Made by a program: the position numbers and the translations under genes. The notes under the pieces are model-generated. The model was given only the letters and a program-made list of their open reading frames with translations, was not told the origin of the DNA and made no database searches. Positions 34,193 to 43,499 of a stretch of DNA of 64,000 bases are shown in pieces. How positions within the stretch are numbered: position 1 is the first letter of the stretch; every line of letters begins with the position of its first letter. Source of the stretch: Aureispira sp. CCB-QB1. GTDB lineage: Bacteria > Bacteroidota > Bacteroidia > Chitinophagales > Saprospiraceae. The stretch spans positions 1-64,000 of the forward strand of contig CAMBRK010000014.1 in NCBI GenBank assembly GCA_945870185.1, read 5' to 3'.

Positions 34193-35449
34193 TTATACAT
34201 TATCCCTCACAAGAGGACAAGTCATACAATGTGACCCACCTCTCGCTCTAGAAAGTTCATTAGATGGCAATGTGATGATCGTTTTGGCGAGCGATGACGG
34301 GTCCGTAACGCCCTCTGCAACGTCTGTCAAAAACTGTCTGGCATGTACAATATTATAACCTGCAGACTTTAGAGCCAACTCCGTTTTGGGGTTTCTATCA
34401 TAAGTAAGCGCCAATCCAGGCTTCAAAGCCACAAGATTGCAACCATCTGTCCATTGTTCGCGCTCCTGGTATGGCGTGACACCTTCTCCAGCAAAAATAA
34501 AATTGACTTTAGGATTAATTTCATGTATGAAAAAATTCTTTACTGAATCGTATACTATTTCTGCTCCATTTTTGCGATATACTTTTACATTGGAGCTGAC
34601 CCCATCAAATACCGTGGGCTTAAAACATACTACATCATTGTGATCGATAATAGTAAAAAGTGTGTCTATGTGCATACAACTTCTATCTGCAGGAATATTG
34701 ATCTGAGCCACATTGCTCACCAGACCTTTGGCAAACAAAACATCTTTGACACTCCTGATTGCATAATCGGTTGTCCTTTCCGAACAGCCAATCAGTACAA
34801 AATCATCATTGAGCATCATCACATCTCCGCCTTCCATAGAGACGACTTCCCCTTTTTTGGAAGGTGGAAATTTATCCAAGTGATTTAAATTGATGATTTT
34901 CCCTTGCTTATCCAAATCTTTAAACAATGGATGCGCATAAAATATAAATCTGGTCAATAAATTTTCTCTATACCTCGCCGACTTAGCCGCTTTGCTGATG
35001 ATAATATGATCCTTGATAACTACAGCAATATCCCGTGTAAATATAAAATTGGGAATAGGGTCAAAATAAATATGGTCTTCGTCTTGATAATATCCTGTGA
35101 TTAGCAATTTAGTCAGTGCCTTGGGATCAAGGTTCATTAAAAACTGCTTGTCAGATACAGGAAGTTCTTCGTAGTCTACAATTTTATCTATAAGCTCTTC
35201 TTTGATATCAGGGCTTGCTATAAAGCCTTCTTCAATGAGCATCTGCGTATCTAGTACGTTTTCCTTTCCTACAATATGTTGTAGCACCCTTCGAAATACA
35301 TCATGTTCTTCTTTCATTTGGGGGAGATGAACGATATCGTCAAATAGAAGTTCTTCTGCTTTTTTGGGGGAAATTCTTGCTATACCATCGTCTGGTCGGT
35401 GAATAATTACTTTTTTTAATACTCCAATTTCAGAATTTACATTAAGCAT
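34193..35449 (-). CDS. arcA: Arginine deiminase
   Basis: 418 aa, the family's normal length. Converts arginine to citrulline and ammonia. The start at MLNVNSEIGVLKKV matches family N-termini; further upstream codons are less likely. Conserved segments: VIIHRPDDG, FTRD, MEGGDVM, HIDTLFT and the C-terminal RGGSHCMTCPL with the catalytic Cys408, which equals the C406 region of characterised ADIs. arcB, arcC and arcD are absent, so it may serve arginine catabolism, citrulline supply or acid tolerance without the full ATP-yielding pathway. Confidence 0.95.
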   Translation of the reverse strand: MLNVNSEIGVLKKVIIHRPDDGIARISPKKAEELLFDDIVHLPQMKEEHDVFRRVLQHIVGKENVLDTQMLIEEGFIASPDIKEELIDKIVDYEELPVSDKQFLMNLDPKALTKLLITGYYQDEDHIYFDPIPNFIFTRDIAVVIKDHIIISKAAKSARYRENLLTRFIFYAHPLFKDLDKQGKIINLNHLDKFPPSKKGEVVSMEGGDVMMLNDDFVLIGCSERTTDYAIRSVKDVLFAKGLVSNVAQINIPADRSCMHIDTLFTIIDHNDVVCFKPTVFDGVSSNVKVYRKNGAEIVYDSVKNFFIHEINPKVNFIFAGEGVTPYQEREQWTDGCNLVALKPGLALTYDRNPKTELALKSAGYNIVHARQFLTDVAEGVTDPSSLAKTIITLPSNELSRARGGSHCMTCPLVRDNV

Positions 35450-35670
35450 AAATATTTTGGGTTTGGTTTCAGCTGCGAAGTTAGTGATAGTATATCTAGT
35501 AAAAAAATCCTTGTAACTAAATATACAAATATAATGAACACTTATCAATTTCGTACTTGAGTCTAAATAACCCAACAGTAGTCAGGGTAATAACCAAATT
35601 AAAAGTAAATGTTGATCTTTATCATACAACCACATAATTTACGTCATAGTAATCTATATTATTTCCATGT

Positions 35671-35678
35671 TACCTTTG
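35671..35678 (+). promoter_or_regulatory. Bacteroidota -7 box
   Basis: TACCTTTG, 37 bp ahead of the ATG at 35716. Confidence 0.5.
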
Positions 35679-35715
35679 CTATATAAATATTATAAACCTA
35701 TTAAAAATTAAGATT

Positions 35716-36108
35716 ATGGTTTTGACAGAAAATAAGGTGTATTTATCTGACCTTCATTTTGAACATATACAATGGTTGAGCGAATTGAGATTCTGGGATG
35801 ATGAAATTAAGTCCTTTAGTAGAAGATTAGGAGAAGTGGTCATGAGATATACTTCTAATGAAATAAGAGCCAAGATAGAACACTTCCAAAATCAGTTTAT
35901 TCTCCACGATGAAGTGATCGATATTCTAAAAAAAGAAATTAAAGTTCATGAGAAATCAATTGCTAACTATGCAGAAGAGCACCCTGTAGCCATCAATAGA
36001 GTGCACTTTGATGATCATGTCGAACTCCGAGACAAAATGGATACTCAACGTAAGATATACAATGATCTTAAATTAGAATATTTTGGATTTTTAAGTCAAA
36101 TGATGTAA
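35716..36108 (+). CDS. Small coiled-coil hypothetical protein
   Basis: 130 aa, predicted cytoplasmic and largely helical, with heptad-like stretches (about residues 40-105). I do not recognise the family; it starts MVLTENKVYLSDLHFEH. It has its own -7 box and a strong terminator 35 bp after the stop, so it is an expressed monocistronic unit rather than chance. Confidence 0.7.
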   Translation: MVLTENKVYLSDLHFEHIQWLSELRFWDDEIKSFSRRLGEVVMRYTSNEIRAKIEHFQNQFILHDEVIDILKKEIKVHEKSIANYAEEHPVAINRVHFDDHVELRDKMDTQRKIYNDLKLEYFGFLSQMM

Positions 36109-36142
36109 TCTCATTAAACATATAGAATTTTTTGGCGATTTA

Positions 36143-36171
36143 GGGACATTTGATGAAGATGTCCCTTTTTT
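36143..36171 (+). terminator. Intrinsic terminator
   Basis: GGGACAT and ATGTCCC (36143-36149, 36159-36165) form a 7-bp stem with a 9-nt loop, followed by a run of six T residues. Confidence 0.85.
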
Positions 36172-36572
36172 ATTTTGGAAGGAAGAAAAAGGTGGAGTAC
36201 TGCTAGCCAAACTCATTTTTTTATAAGGTCTATGATTCTGAGTACGAGAAAAAATTGTCCTGGTCAACATCAATCTTCGGTTATTGGGATGACCTCGTTT
36301 GGGGATTGTTTCTTCTCGATTTTTGGGTTTGCAGTACTCCGTACCAGGATCTCAAAATAAAAAACTTCAAAATTGTACGTCGTAAGACGATGCAAACATA
36401 CAACAATACGTATTATAAAAAAACATAATATGTATTTATTTTCATATTTTTATTTTTATAATATATAGTTTCTGATTATTTGAAATGTAACATCCTGATA
36501 AATAAACAATTAAAAAAGGGTAGCTTATGATTTGATTTATTTTTTGGATAAGACATCCTAAACATCTTTTCA
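36172..36572. other. Intergenic region with MITE-like inverted ends
   Basis: No supported gene. GGAGTACTGC at 36194-36203 and GCAGTACTCC at 36331-36340 are 10-bp inverted ends, with a further weak match inward, bracketing about 147 bp. The rest is AT-rich. Confidence 0.4.
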
Positions 36573-36971
36573 CTAGCGAATCTCTTTTGTCTCTATCAGA
36601 TCCCACAAATTCCCATAAAGATCAGCAAAAACCAAAACTCTGCCATAAATTTCATCAGTTATAGGCCTGACAATTTCAACTTGATGGGCTAACAAATTTT
36701 TAAGGTCTCTATCTATATCATCCGTATACAAAAACAAAAACACTCTCCCACCAGTTTGATCTCCTACCCTACTTTGTTGGTGGACATTGGCAGCTTTGGC
36801 CAAAAGTAATGAGCAAGACCCATTTCCCATAGGTCGTACGACTACCCATCTTTTAACTTCTGACATGCGAGAATCCTCTATCAGCTCAAAACCCAATACA
36901 TCACAATAAAAGCTGATGGCTTCGTCATAATCAGCAACTACTACCGATATCAATCCCAATCTTTGTTTCAT
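36573..36971 (-). CDS. VOC-family (glyoxalase/dioxygenase-fold) protein
   Basis: 132 aa of the vicinal-oxygen-chelate fold: the repeat SVVVADYDEAISFYCDVLGFEL, a central strand, and the C-terminal FADLYGNLWDLIE. Members bind a divalent metal and act as glyoxalases, epimerases, resistance proteins or dioxygenases; which one is not clear. It starts at ATG. A 33-codon hydrophobic ORF ends 4 bp before it on the same strand and may be co-transcribed. Confidence 0.85.
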   Translation of the reverse strand: MKQRLGLISVVVADYDEAISFYCDVLGFELIEDSRMSEVKRWVVVRPMGNGSCSLLLAKAANVHQQSRVGDQTGGRVFLFLYTDDIDRDLKNLLAHQVEIVRPITDEIYGRVLVFADLYGNLWDLIETKEIR

Positions 36972-36975
36972 ATCT

Positions 36976-37077
36976 TCAGGATTTGGTGTAAGCTACCTTA
37001 GGCTCTATAGACTTGGTTTCTCTTTTATATAATACCACAAGGCAAATGATCAAAAGTGAAGGATATATCTTGTCCAT
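36976..37077 (-). CDS. Possible small membrane peptide
   Basis: A 33-codon frame, starting MDKIYPSLLIICLVVLYKRE, with one hydrophobic helix. It ends 4 bp before the VOC gene. It is too short to be sure of. Confidence 0.3.
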   Translation of the reverse strand: MDKIYPSLLIICLVVLYKRETKSIEPKVAYTKS

Positions 37078-37273
37078 TATTGAAATTTAGTCAGCAATTA
37101 AGCCGATATTTTGAAGATGCAACCATAAAAGAATGATAAAAACGACCTTTAAGAAAACCGATACATACTTAACATTCAAATATAAAGCCGCCAGTATTAA
37201 AAAATTCAAGCCTTTAGATACTCAAAAGTATCGTATTGATTTTGGACAAAAACCGGTTTAACCTTAAAACCAT

Positions 37274-39370
37274 TTACTTGACTACCACATTGTCTACTCG
37301 ATAGGTTGTAGTATTGGCTGCCTGGGTACCCACATATTTGAAGGCTACACGGACATTAGCACCATAACTTTTAAGATCTACATTTCCAGATGGTATAAAG
37401 GCATTATCTGCATCAGCATTTCCAGCAACTTTGGCGTTGATCTGAGTCCATGTTGTATTACCCGGATCATTGGTATAGTTGGTCGTTACCCACACAGTAA
37501 GGCCATCATGTTTGTAAAATGCTTTGGCTGTCTCAAAGCTTAAAGTTCCTGCAGTTGCTGTGTTGATCGCAGGAGATATCAACCAAGTTTCCATATCTGC
37601 GGGAGCTGTAGTACCAAAAGCAGTTGCTTGTGCATAGGTGTTACCACTAAAAATCTTTGCTTGCCATTTTCTATTGCCTTTTACAGCTACATTTGCCCAA
37701 CCTGAAAGGTCGATATCTTTGTCAGCTGCCTGTCCTGTAAAAGTTTCATTTAAACCTGCACCAGGTGCACTACCTTTACATACACACTGCGCATCGTACT
37801 GATCGTTAACTGTAGCAGCGTTGCCATCATTACAAGGACCACCCGGGAAAATAGCTGCATTGGTAGGTGCACAATCCTGACCATTGGCTACTCCATCTCC
37901 ATCGCAATCTGCGTTGGCTACATTGACATCACAAGGTCCGCCACCAGAGATATCACTACCATTTCTTAAAGTAAGTTGCTTACCCGTAGTAAAGTCTGAA
38001 ACTATAGCTGTGACCGACACACTTCCTGTAGGCAATGGTAGTGAGCCAAAAGTAGACGTTGCAAAGGTAAATAATGGCATCTCTCCTGAACCATCTTTAA
38101 CTTTAATTCCAGTATCAGACAATTTTGTGCCACCGATGAGTGTAGCGTTTTCGATTTTAACCAAGGTTGATTCATGTTTGGCTACATCAATTTGAGCCAC
38201 TGTTAGTATCTTAGGAGTTATAAAATTACCAGCGCCTAGCACTTCCACATTGGTATTTTCTAGGTTTTGAACTTGCAGTACATTATTGAACTCAGAGAGT
38301 GAACCACTTGTGATGCCTACTTTGACTTCTGTACCTAGAGGAACGTTTATGGCAGCTTTAAATCTCAATACGATTCCAAATTCTCCATCCTGCACTGTCA
38401 TGTTATTGCCATTAATATTTTTATTGGTAGCATCTGAGATTACAATACCTTTTACCCAACCCTTGGTCAATGTCACTGGTGAGCCTGAAAATTGCGACCT
38501 TAGGGCTTCTATTCGTATTTGATCACCTGTGATACCGCCACCGCCGCCAGTTCCACTACATCTTTCTCCTGTAAAAGTAAGGTCATCCGTATCTCGGATA
38601 AAAAGCTGTGAAGCGCTTCGGTAATAACTATATACAGCTACTAATTTACCATTACCCGATGGAACAACTTGCCCCGCAAAAGAAGCGAAACCGCTATTAC
38701 GAAGTACCAATTTTTGGTTTTGACAATTGACTACATTATGATTTACAGATTGAGGATCCGCAGGAGTAGGATCTGCATAAGTAGTTGCAGATGAAGCTGT
38801 TTCAAATTGCATACCTTCCAGTTCTATCAATGTGTTGTAATGCTTGCTACTCAAATCTGTTACTGCAATTTTACGAGGTACTACTGGAGCCGTTCTACCC
38901 GATCTGATTAAAACTGACCTGACTAATCCTGCGGGTATTCTCGCAACACTAGTTCCTCCTGAATTTATACCTAAGGTAGGCAATCCTTCAAAATAACCTA
39001 TAGCTAAATCTTTTAACGCAACATATACAATTTGCCCAACAGGATACAAAGCATTCAACTCATTTTCGTCTAGACTGACTGTAATCCCTTTATCACCCTT
39101 AGTATCGTGTAAAATTAGGTTTTTATAAAAGTTTCCCGATTTATCATCAGCCACAATTAAACCTTCAAGGTATTTGTCCTCTTGAATATTGGTCACTTTA
39201 CCTACCGCCAATTTTTCAAACATTTTGTCAAAAGTAATAATTTGATCATCTTTAATCTCAGGAATATTGGTCGGTGGTGCATCAAAATCACCTTTAAGAC
39301 ATCCTGAAATCAAAAAAGTAGTCATCAAGGTAAAAATTAAAAGAGTCGATTTAAATATGAATGATTTCAT
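37274..39370 (-). CDS. DUF5689 lipoprotein with choice-of-anchor-like C-terminus
   Basis: A 698-aa secreted lipoprotein with signal peptide and lipobox LISGC (Cys24). A DUF5689/OB-fold-like front (about 40-275) and a second similar region (about 285-480) are followed by a Cys/Asn/Asp-rich linker (CDGDGVANGQDC, then NDGNAATVNDQYD and CVCKG). A beta-sandwich of the choice-of-anchor J / DUF5017-like type closes the protein (about 540-698). It follows the TonB receptor by 28 bp in one operon. That pairing with a divergent EEP enzyme suggests it is the surface partner of the receptor, by analogy to SusD-like proteins; the ligand is not known. Confidence 0.8.
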   Translation of the reverse strand: MKSFIFKSTLLIFTLMTTFLISGCLKGDFDAPPTNIPEIKDDQIITFDKMFEKLAVGKVTNIQEDKYLEGLIVADDKSGNFYKNLILHDTKGDKGITVSLDENELNALYPVGQIVYVALKDLAIGYFEGLPTLGINSGGTSVARIPAGLVRSVLIRSGRTAPVVPRKIAVTDLSSKHYNTLIELEGMQFETASSATTYADPTPADPQSVNHNVVNCQNQKLVLRNSGFASFAGQVVPSGNGKLVAVYSYYRSASQLFIRDTDDLTFTGERCSGTGGGGGITGDQIRIEALRSQFSGSPVTLTKGWVKGIVISDATNKNINGNNMTVQDGEFGIVLRFKAAINVPLGTEVKVGITSGSLSEFNNVLQVQNLENTNVEVLGAGNFITPKILTVAQIDVAKHESTLVKIENATLIGGTKLSDTGIKVKDGSGEMPLFTFATSTFGSLPLPTGSVSVTAIVSDFTTGKQLTLRNGSDISGGGPCDVNVANADCDGDGVANGQDCAPTNAAIFPGGPCNDGNAATVNDQYDAQCVCKGSAPGAGLNETFTGQAADKDIDLSGWANVAVKGNRKWQAKIFSGNTYAQATAFGTTAPADMETWLISPAINTATAGTLSFETAKAFYKHDGLTVWVTTNYTNDPGNTTWTQINAKVAGNADADNAFIPSGNVDLKSYGANVRVAFKYVGTQAANTTTYRVDNVVVK

Positions 39371-39398
39371 TTTATTAGGTTTTATTTATTTTTTAAAA

Positions 39399-42152
39399 TT
39401 ATCTAGGAAAAACGTATGCTACATTAAGGTTATAATTCAAACCATAAGCATAAAAATATCTAGGTGGAAAACGATTGATGTCTTTATCTTCAAAATCGAA
39501 TCTCAACTGTTCGAATCCTCCTGTCCTGAAGTTGGTATTATTAAGTATATTTCCTACGTTCAGATTGATTCTTAAAAAAGCACCATCTTTAAAACGGTAA
39601 GACTTGCCTACCGAAAAATCTACTGTTATAGCGTCAGGAAGCTTTTCCTGATCTATGATTTGATTATATAAAGATCCTTCGCCACCATTATACACATTTT
39701 TTACGGCTTCTTCAGAACGTCTGTCAGGATTGAATGATAGGTAATTTTTCGCAAACCCATTGACATTGACATTAAAATTCCAATACTTGGTACTTCTATA
39801 TCCTAATCCTACAGTTCCTGCTATTTGTGGCATTCCTGTTACATAATAATTTTGAATGTAAATAGTTCTGTCCTTTACAAAATCCTCTGCACTGTTATCT
39901 CTAGAAATGGTAGCTAAAGGTCTGCTTGTATGATAATAATCTCCTATGGATCCAGCAGCAGTTAATTCAAACTTACTATTGATGTCATAATCTATTCCCA
40001 ACTCTATTCCCATGTGCTTCCTATCTATATTGGTCATCAAATAATTAACAAAAGTCTGGAACTCTTCATGGTAAAAAACATCATTACTAATTTTATCTCG
40101 AAAATCTGTATAAAATGCAGTTACTCTAGCTTTGAAATTGGTATATCTGGCAAGGTATGATACGTCAAATGCGGCGATCTTTTCATTGGTAAGGTTGGAA
40201 GCGATCTGATCCCTTACTCTTGGCGAAATATAACTTTCATTAGCAAAAGGTGCCCTTGTTCTGTAAGTACCGTTAGCCACAAAATAATTACGACCATCCA
40301 GTTTGTAGGTAATGCCTCCTTTTACACCATAGTTAAAAAATGTTTGCACTTCTGATTTCCCAAAAGAGTTATCAGGAAATAAACCCACTTTGGTATGTCC
40401 TTCCCTATAAAAACTCTGATTAGCCAAGGAGCCTCCTATAAAATAATCCCATTTTTCGGTTTTATAAAACAATTGGGACCATACCGTTGCTCTGTCATTA
40501 TTGATATTATAATCATGCCCGAAAATGTCACCTTCTCTAATTAGTCTATTGGGTCTATTTAAATCGTTTTGTCCTGCATTGACATTATTTGGAAAATCTC
40601 TCAATGCAAATCTATTAAAATCAATGTAAAAATCTGCCCCCAATAAATCTTCAAGACGCCTATAATAATGTACTCTTTCACCTACATATTGTAGTCCAGC
40701 CGTTAAACTCAACTTATCTGTCAGGATGGAATTTAAAATGGTATTAAAATTAAATTTAGTATTGTCATAATTTTCTGACTCTTGTACGTAGGCTGCAAGC
40801 TTACCTGTGACGTCATTACCCGCAATTCCATCTACATCTTGAATAGTCTGCACCCTTACGGCGTTTGCCCCATATAATTCTGACCAATTGAGCTGTCTAT
40901 TTTCTTCGCTAGCGGTTAAAAAATTTGTTACTAGAAGTTTTTCTTCATCAGACTGAGCAAAACTAGGCAATCTTCTATAGTAATCAGGTCTCGGATCAGG
41001 AGCGTCAAACCAATCCAACCTTGTAGACCCATAAACACCAAACTGTAAGCCCGCAGTGGTCATGACGTTGGTTTTATCGGATATCTTCCAGTCATGTCTT
41101 AGCATAGTTACCGGTTGGTTGATGATATACTCCCTACTATTTCGCACTTTCCCATTTTGAAATCCCCAATTGGGATTATAAAAATTGTCACTCGATAGAT
41201 CATACATTTCCTGCACTGCTCCTGTAGATCGTCCTCTTTTTTGCGGAGATCCAAAAATCACAACATTAAGGAGATGATTGGGATTCAATCGTTTATCTAC
41301 CGATAAAAAATAAGAATTCCCTTGAAAATAAGTACCCTTCACATATCCTTGGGTAGCATATGAGTGAGACGCCGTGGCAGCTATCGCCCAACCATTTTCC
41401 ATCATACCCGTGGCATAAGTCCCCATCACTCTATGCTGGAAAGTACGATTGGAGTGCGCGTAGGTGACCTTTTTTTCTTCTCTGATAGATGAAGCTCTCA
41501 AATCAATAAAAGTTGCTCCGCCTATTCCCCCGAAAGTATAATCACTATAACTTAGATTGATCAAATTGGATCTATTTCGGAGTACATCATTCATGCTATT
41601 CCATGCGGTCCACAGTACTCGGCCATCATCTTGATCATTCATTAGCATACCATTCATAATCATTTCTGCATCTTCATTAAAATAACCTCTTGGGCGAAAT
41701 CTTCCCGCACTAAGATTGAATGTAGTCGCATTGGTAAATGGATCTCTTCCTGCTGAAAGCACACTTGAAAAGTTATCGTTTTCGTTTTCGATTCCTGCAA
41801 GGTCAAAAACATCAACTACGGTAATATCTTCAGTGGCCACTTTTGTTTGAGGACTGTAAGCTGTGGGCCCAAGATCTAAATCCTTACCATCAGAGTTGAA
41901 AGTAGCTAGCAAAATTTGTATGCCATTCTCTACGGCAACTAAAGTATAAGTGCCTGCATTGACCTGATCAAAGAAAAAGTTACCCATACCATTGGTGTAG
42001 ACTTCTGCATCAAGTTCCGGTATTCTTACGATAATTCCTGGTAATGGGTTTCCTTCATTTACGAGTTGTCCTTTGACTGTTTGTCCAAATGTTAAATATA
42101 CATTAAACAATAGAAAAACTAATACAAAATAACTTCGAGTCCGTCTTATCAT
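39399..42152 (-). CDS. TonB-dependent outer-membrane receptor
   Basis: 917 aa with a signal peptide. An N-terminal carboxypeptidase-regulatory-like beta-sandwich (about 23-75, VKGQLVNEGNPLPGIIV) precedes a plug region (about 120-240) and a large beta barrel ending in YNLNVAYVFPR, with terminal aromatic positions as in outer-membrane barrels. The outer-membrane location is inferred. It should import a ligand energised by TonB. It is transcribed with the DUF5689 lipoprotein and divergent from the EEP nuclease, a layout suggesting uptake of nucleic-acid or organophosphate breakdown products. Confidence 0.88.
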   Translation of the reverse strand: MIRRTRSYFVLVFLLFNVYLTFGQTVKGQLVNEGNPLPGIIVRIPELDAEVYTNGMGNFFFDQVNAGTYTLVAVENGIQILLATFNSDGKDLDLGPTAYSPQTKVATEDITVVDVFDLAGIENENDNFSSVLSAGRDPFTNATTFNLSAGRFRPRGYFNEDAEMIMNGMLMNDQDDGRVLWTAWNSMNDVLRNRSNLINLSYSDYTFGGIGGATFIDLRASSIREEKKVTYAHSNRTFQHRVMGTYATGMMENGWAIAATASHSYATQGYVKGTYFQGNSYFLSVDKRLNPNHLLNVVIFGSPQKRGRSTGAVQEMYDLSSDNFYNPNWGFQNGKVRNSREYIINQPVTMLRHDWKISDKTNVMTTAGLQFGVYGSTRLDWFDAPDPRPDYYRRLPSFAQSDEEKLLVTNFLTASEENRQLNWSELYGANAVRVQTIQDVDGIAGNDVTGKLAAYVQESENYDNTKFNFNTILNSILTDKLSLTAGLQYVGERVHYYRRLEDLLGADFYIDFNRFALRDFPNNVNAGQNDLNRPNRLIREGDIFGHDYNINNDRATVWSQLFYKTEKWDYFIGGSLANQSFYREGHTKVGLFPDNSFGKSEVQTFFNYGVKGGITYKLDGRNYFVANGTYRTRAPFANESYISPRVRDQIASNLTNEKIAAFDVSYLARYTNFKARVTAFYTDFRDKISNDVFYHEEFQTFVNYLMTNIDRKHMGIELGIDYDINSKFELTAAGSIGDYYHTSRPLATISRDNSAEDFVKDRTIYIQNYYVTGMPQIAGTVGLGYRSTKYWNFNVNVNGFAKNYLSFNPDRRSEEAVKNVYNGGEGSLYNQIIDQEKLPDAITVDFSVGKSYRFKDGAFLRINLNVGNILNNTNFRTGGFEQLRFDFEDKDINRFPPRYFYAYGLNYNLNVAYVFPR

Positions 42153-42337
42153 CAGAATTGGTTGTTAATAAATAAAAGGTAAAGGTAAATATTTAATATT
42201 AGACGGATTAAACAAAGTATTAATTTTATGTAATTTTTTAATTATTTAATAGTCTGGTCAATATAATATATAATTTCTAAACAGATTATCCCAAAAACTT
42301 AATATGATCAAAATAGCTCATTTCCATTTTCAAGACT

Positions 42338-42345
42338 TACCTTTG
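42338..42345 (+). promoter_or_regulatory. Bacteroidota -7 box for the EEP gene
   Basis: TACCTTTG, 20 bp upstream of the ATG at 42366. A related TACCTTTA on the minus strand near 42180 may serve the TonB receptor. Confidence 0.5.
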
Positions 42346-42365
42346 CTTTTCTTAATTTAAATTCC

Positions 42366-43424
42366 ATGATTTCAAATAAGACGATTTTATTTATTTTGAT
42401 AATAACTGTAGGATTAAATGTAAAATCCAATACCCAAAATAACGCCCAAAAATATAAAATGGTGGCTGTGGGCTTTTATAATTTGGAAAATCTTTTTGAT
42501 ACTGAAAATGATACACTGATTAATGACGAGGAGTTTTTACCACAGGGAGCTAGAGCTTGGACTACAGAGCGGTACCAAGAAAAGTCTGCTAACATGGCTT
42601 ATGTCATTTCTCAAATAGGTATTGAAAATGTAAAACAAGGACTTTCTATCCTTGGCGTATCTGAAATCGAAAATCGACGCGTGTTAGAAGATCTTGTAAA
42701 ACAGCCTGCCATCGCAGACCGCAAATACGAGATTATTCATTACAACTCACCTGATGGCCGTGGAGTGGATGTTGGTTTACTTTATAATCCTAAACATTTT
42801 AGGCCATTACATAGTATAGCTATACCATTAATGATCTTTGACGAGGGTGTCAGAAGAAACACCCGTGATGTCTTGTATATCAAAGGTATGATGGAAACAG
42901 ATACGTTACATATCTTAGTCAATCACTGGCCGTCTCGTGGTGGTGGACCCGTGACGGTCAAACACAGAAACAGTGGTGCCAAACTTTGTCGAAACGTCAT
43001 AGATTCCATTAATCAAGTTGTGCCTAATTCCAAAGTTATCGTTATGGGTGACCTTAATGATGACCCTACCAACGAAAGTATTAAATCCTACCTGAGAGCA
43101 GTCAGTAACATCAAAGATGTCAAAAAAACAGGAATCTTCAATCCATATGAAGATATGTTTAGGCGAGGATTAGGATCCAATGCTTATCAGGACGCTTGGA
43201 GTTTATTTGATCAAGTGATCATTTCTAAAGGACTGTGTGATAAAGATAATGATGGCTATTCCTATTTTAAAGCTAATATTTTTAATAAGGCCTTCTTGGT
43301 ACAGCCTTCAGGACAATATAAAGGTTATCCGTTCAGAACTTTCTCAGGTGATAAATATCAAGGAGGATACAGCGATCACTTTCCTTCTTACATTTATATG
43401 ATCAAACCCCTAGATGCCAAGTGA
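42366..43424 (+). CDS. Secreted endonuclease/exonuclease/phosphatase (EEP) family protein
   Basis: 352 aa with an N-terminal signal peptide (KTILFILIITVGLNVKSNT). EEP fold motifs: VGFYNLENLFDT, LGVSEIENRRVLEDL (metal-binding Glu), VNHWPSRGGG, VIVMGDLNDDP and YSDHFPSYIY. These give a metal-dependent phosphodiesterase or phosphatase such as a secreted DNase. It is divergent from a TonB receptor/DUF5689 operon, suggesting extracellular digestion coupled to uptake. Confidence 0.9.
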   Translation: MISNKTILFILIITVGLNVKSNTQNNAQKYKMVAVGFYNLENLFDTENDTLINDEEFLPQGARAWTTERYQEKSANMAYVISQIGIENVKQGLSILGVSEIENRRVLEDLVKQPAIADRKYEIIHYNSPDGRGVDVGLLYNPKHFRPLHSIAIPLMIFDEGVRRNTRDVLYIKGMMETDTLHILVNHWPSRGGGPVTVKHRNSGAKLCRNVIDSINQVVPNSKVIVMGDLNDDPTNESIKSYLRAVSNIKDVKKTGIFNPYEDMFRRGLGSNAYQDAWSLFDQVIISKGLCDKDNDGYSYFKANIFNKAFLVQPSGQYKGYPFRTFSGDKYQGGYSDHFPSYIYMIKPLDAK

Positions 43425-43499
43425 CAATAATCATCATGATTAGCAAAATAATTGAAGGCAGTTTTAAGTTAAATATCATAATAACATAATTTTTTCAGA

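Noticed and set aside
35450-35575. Longer start for arcA
   Set aside because: Adds 42 residues not present in the arginine deiminase family; MLNVNSEIGV aligns with the normal start and gives 418 aa.
36175-36360. 61-codon frame downstream of the small coiled-coil gene
   Set aside because: No start signal, no recognisable content; the region looks like a MITE-like or intergenic sequence.
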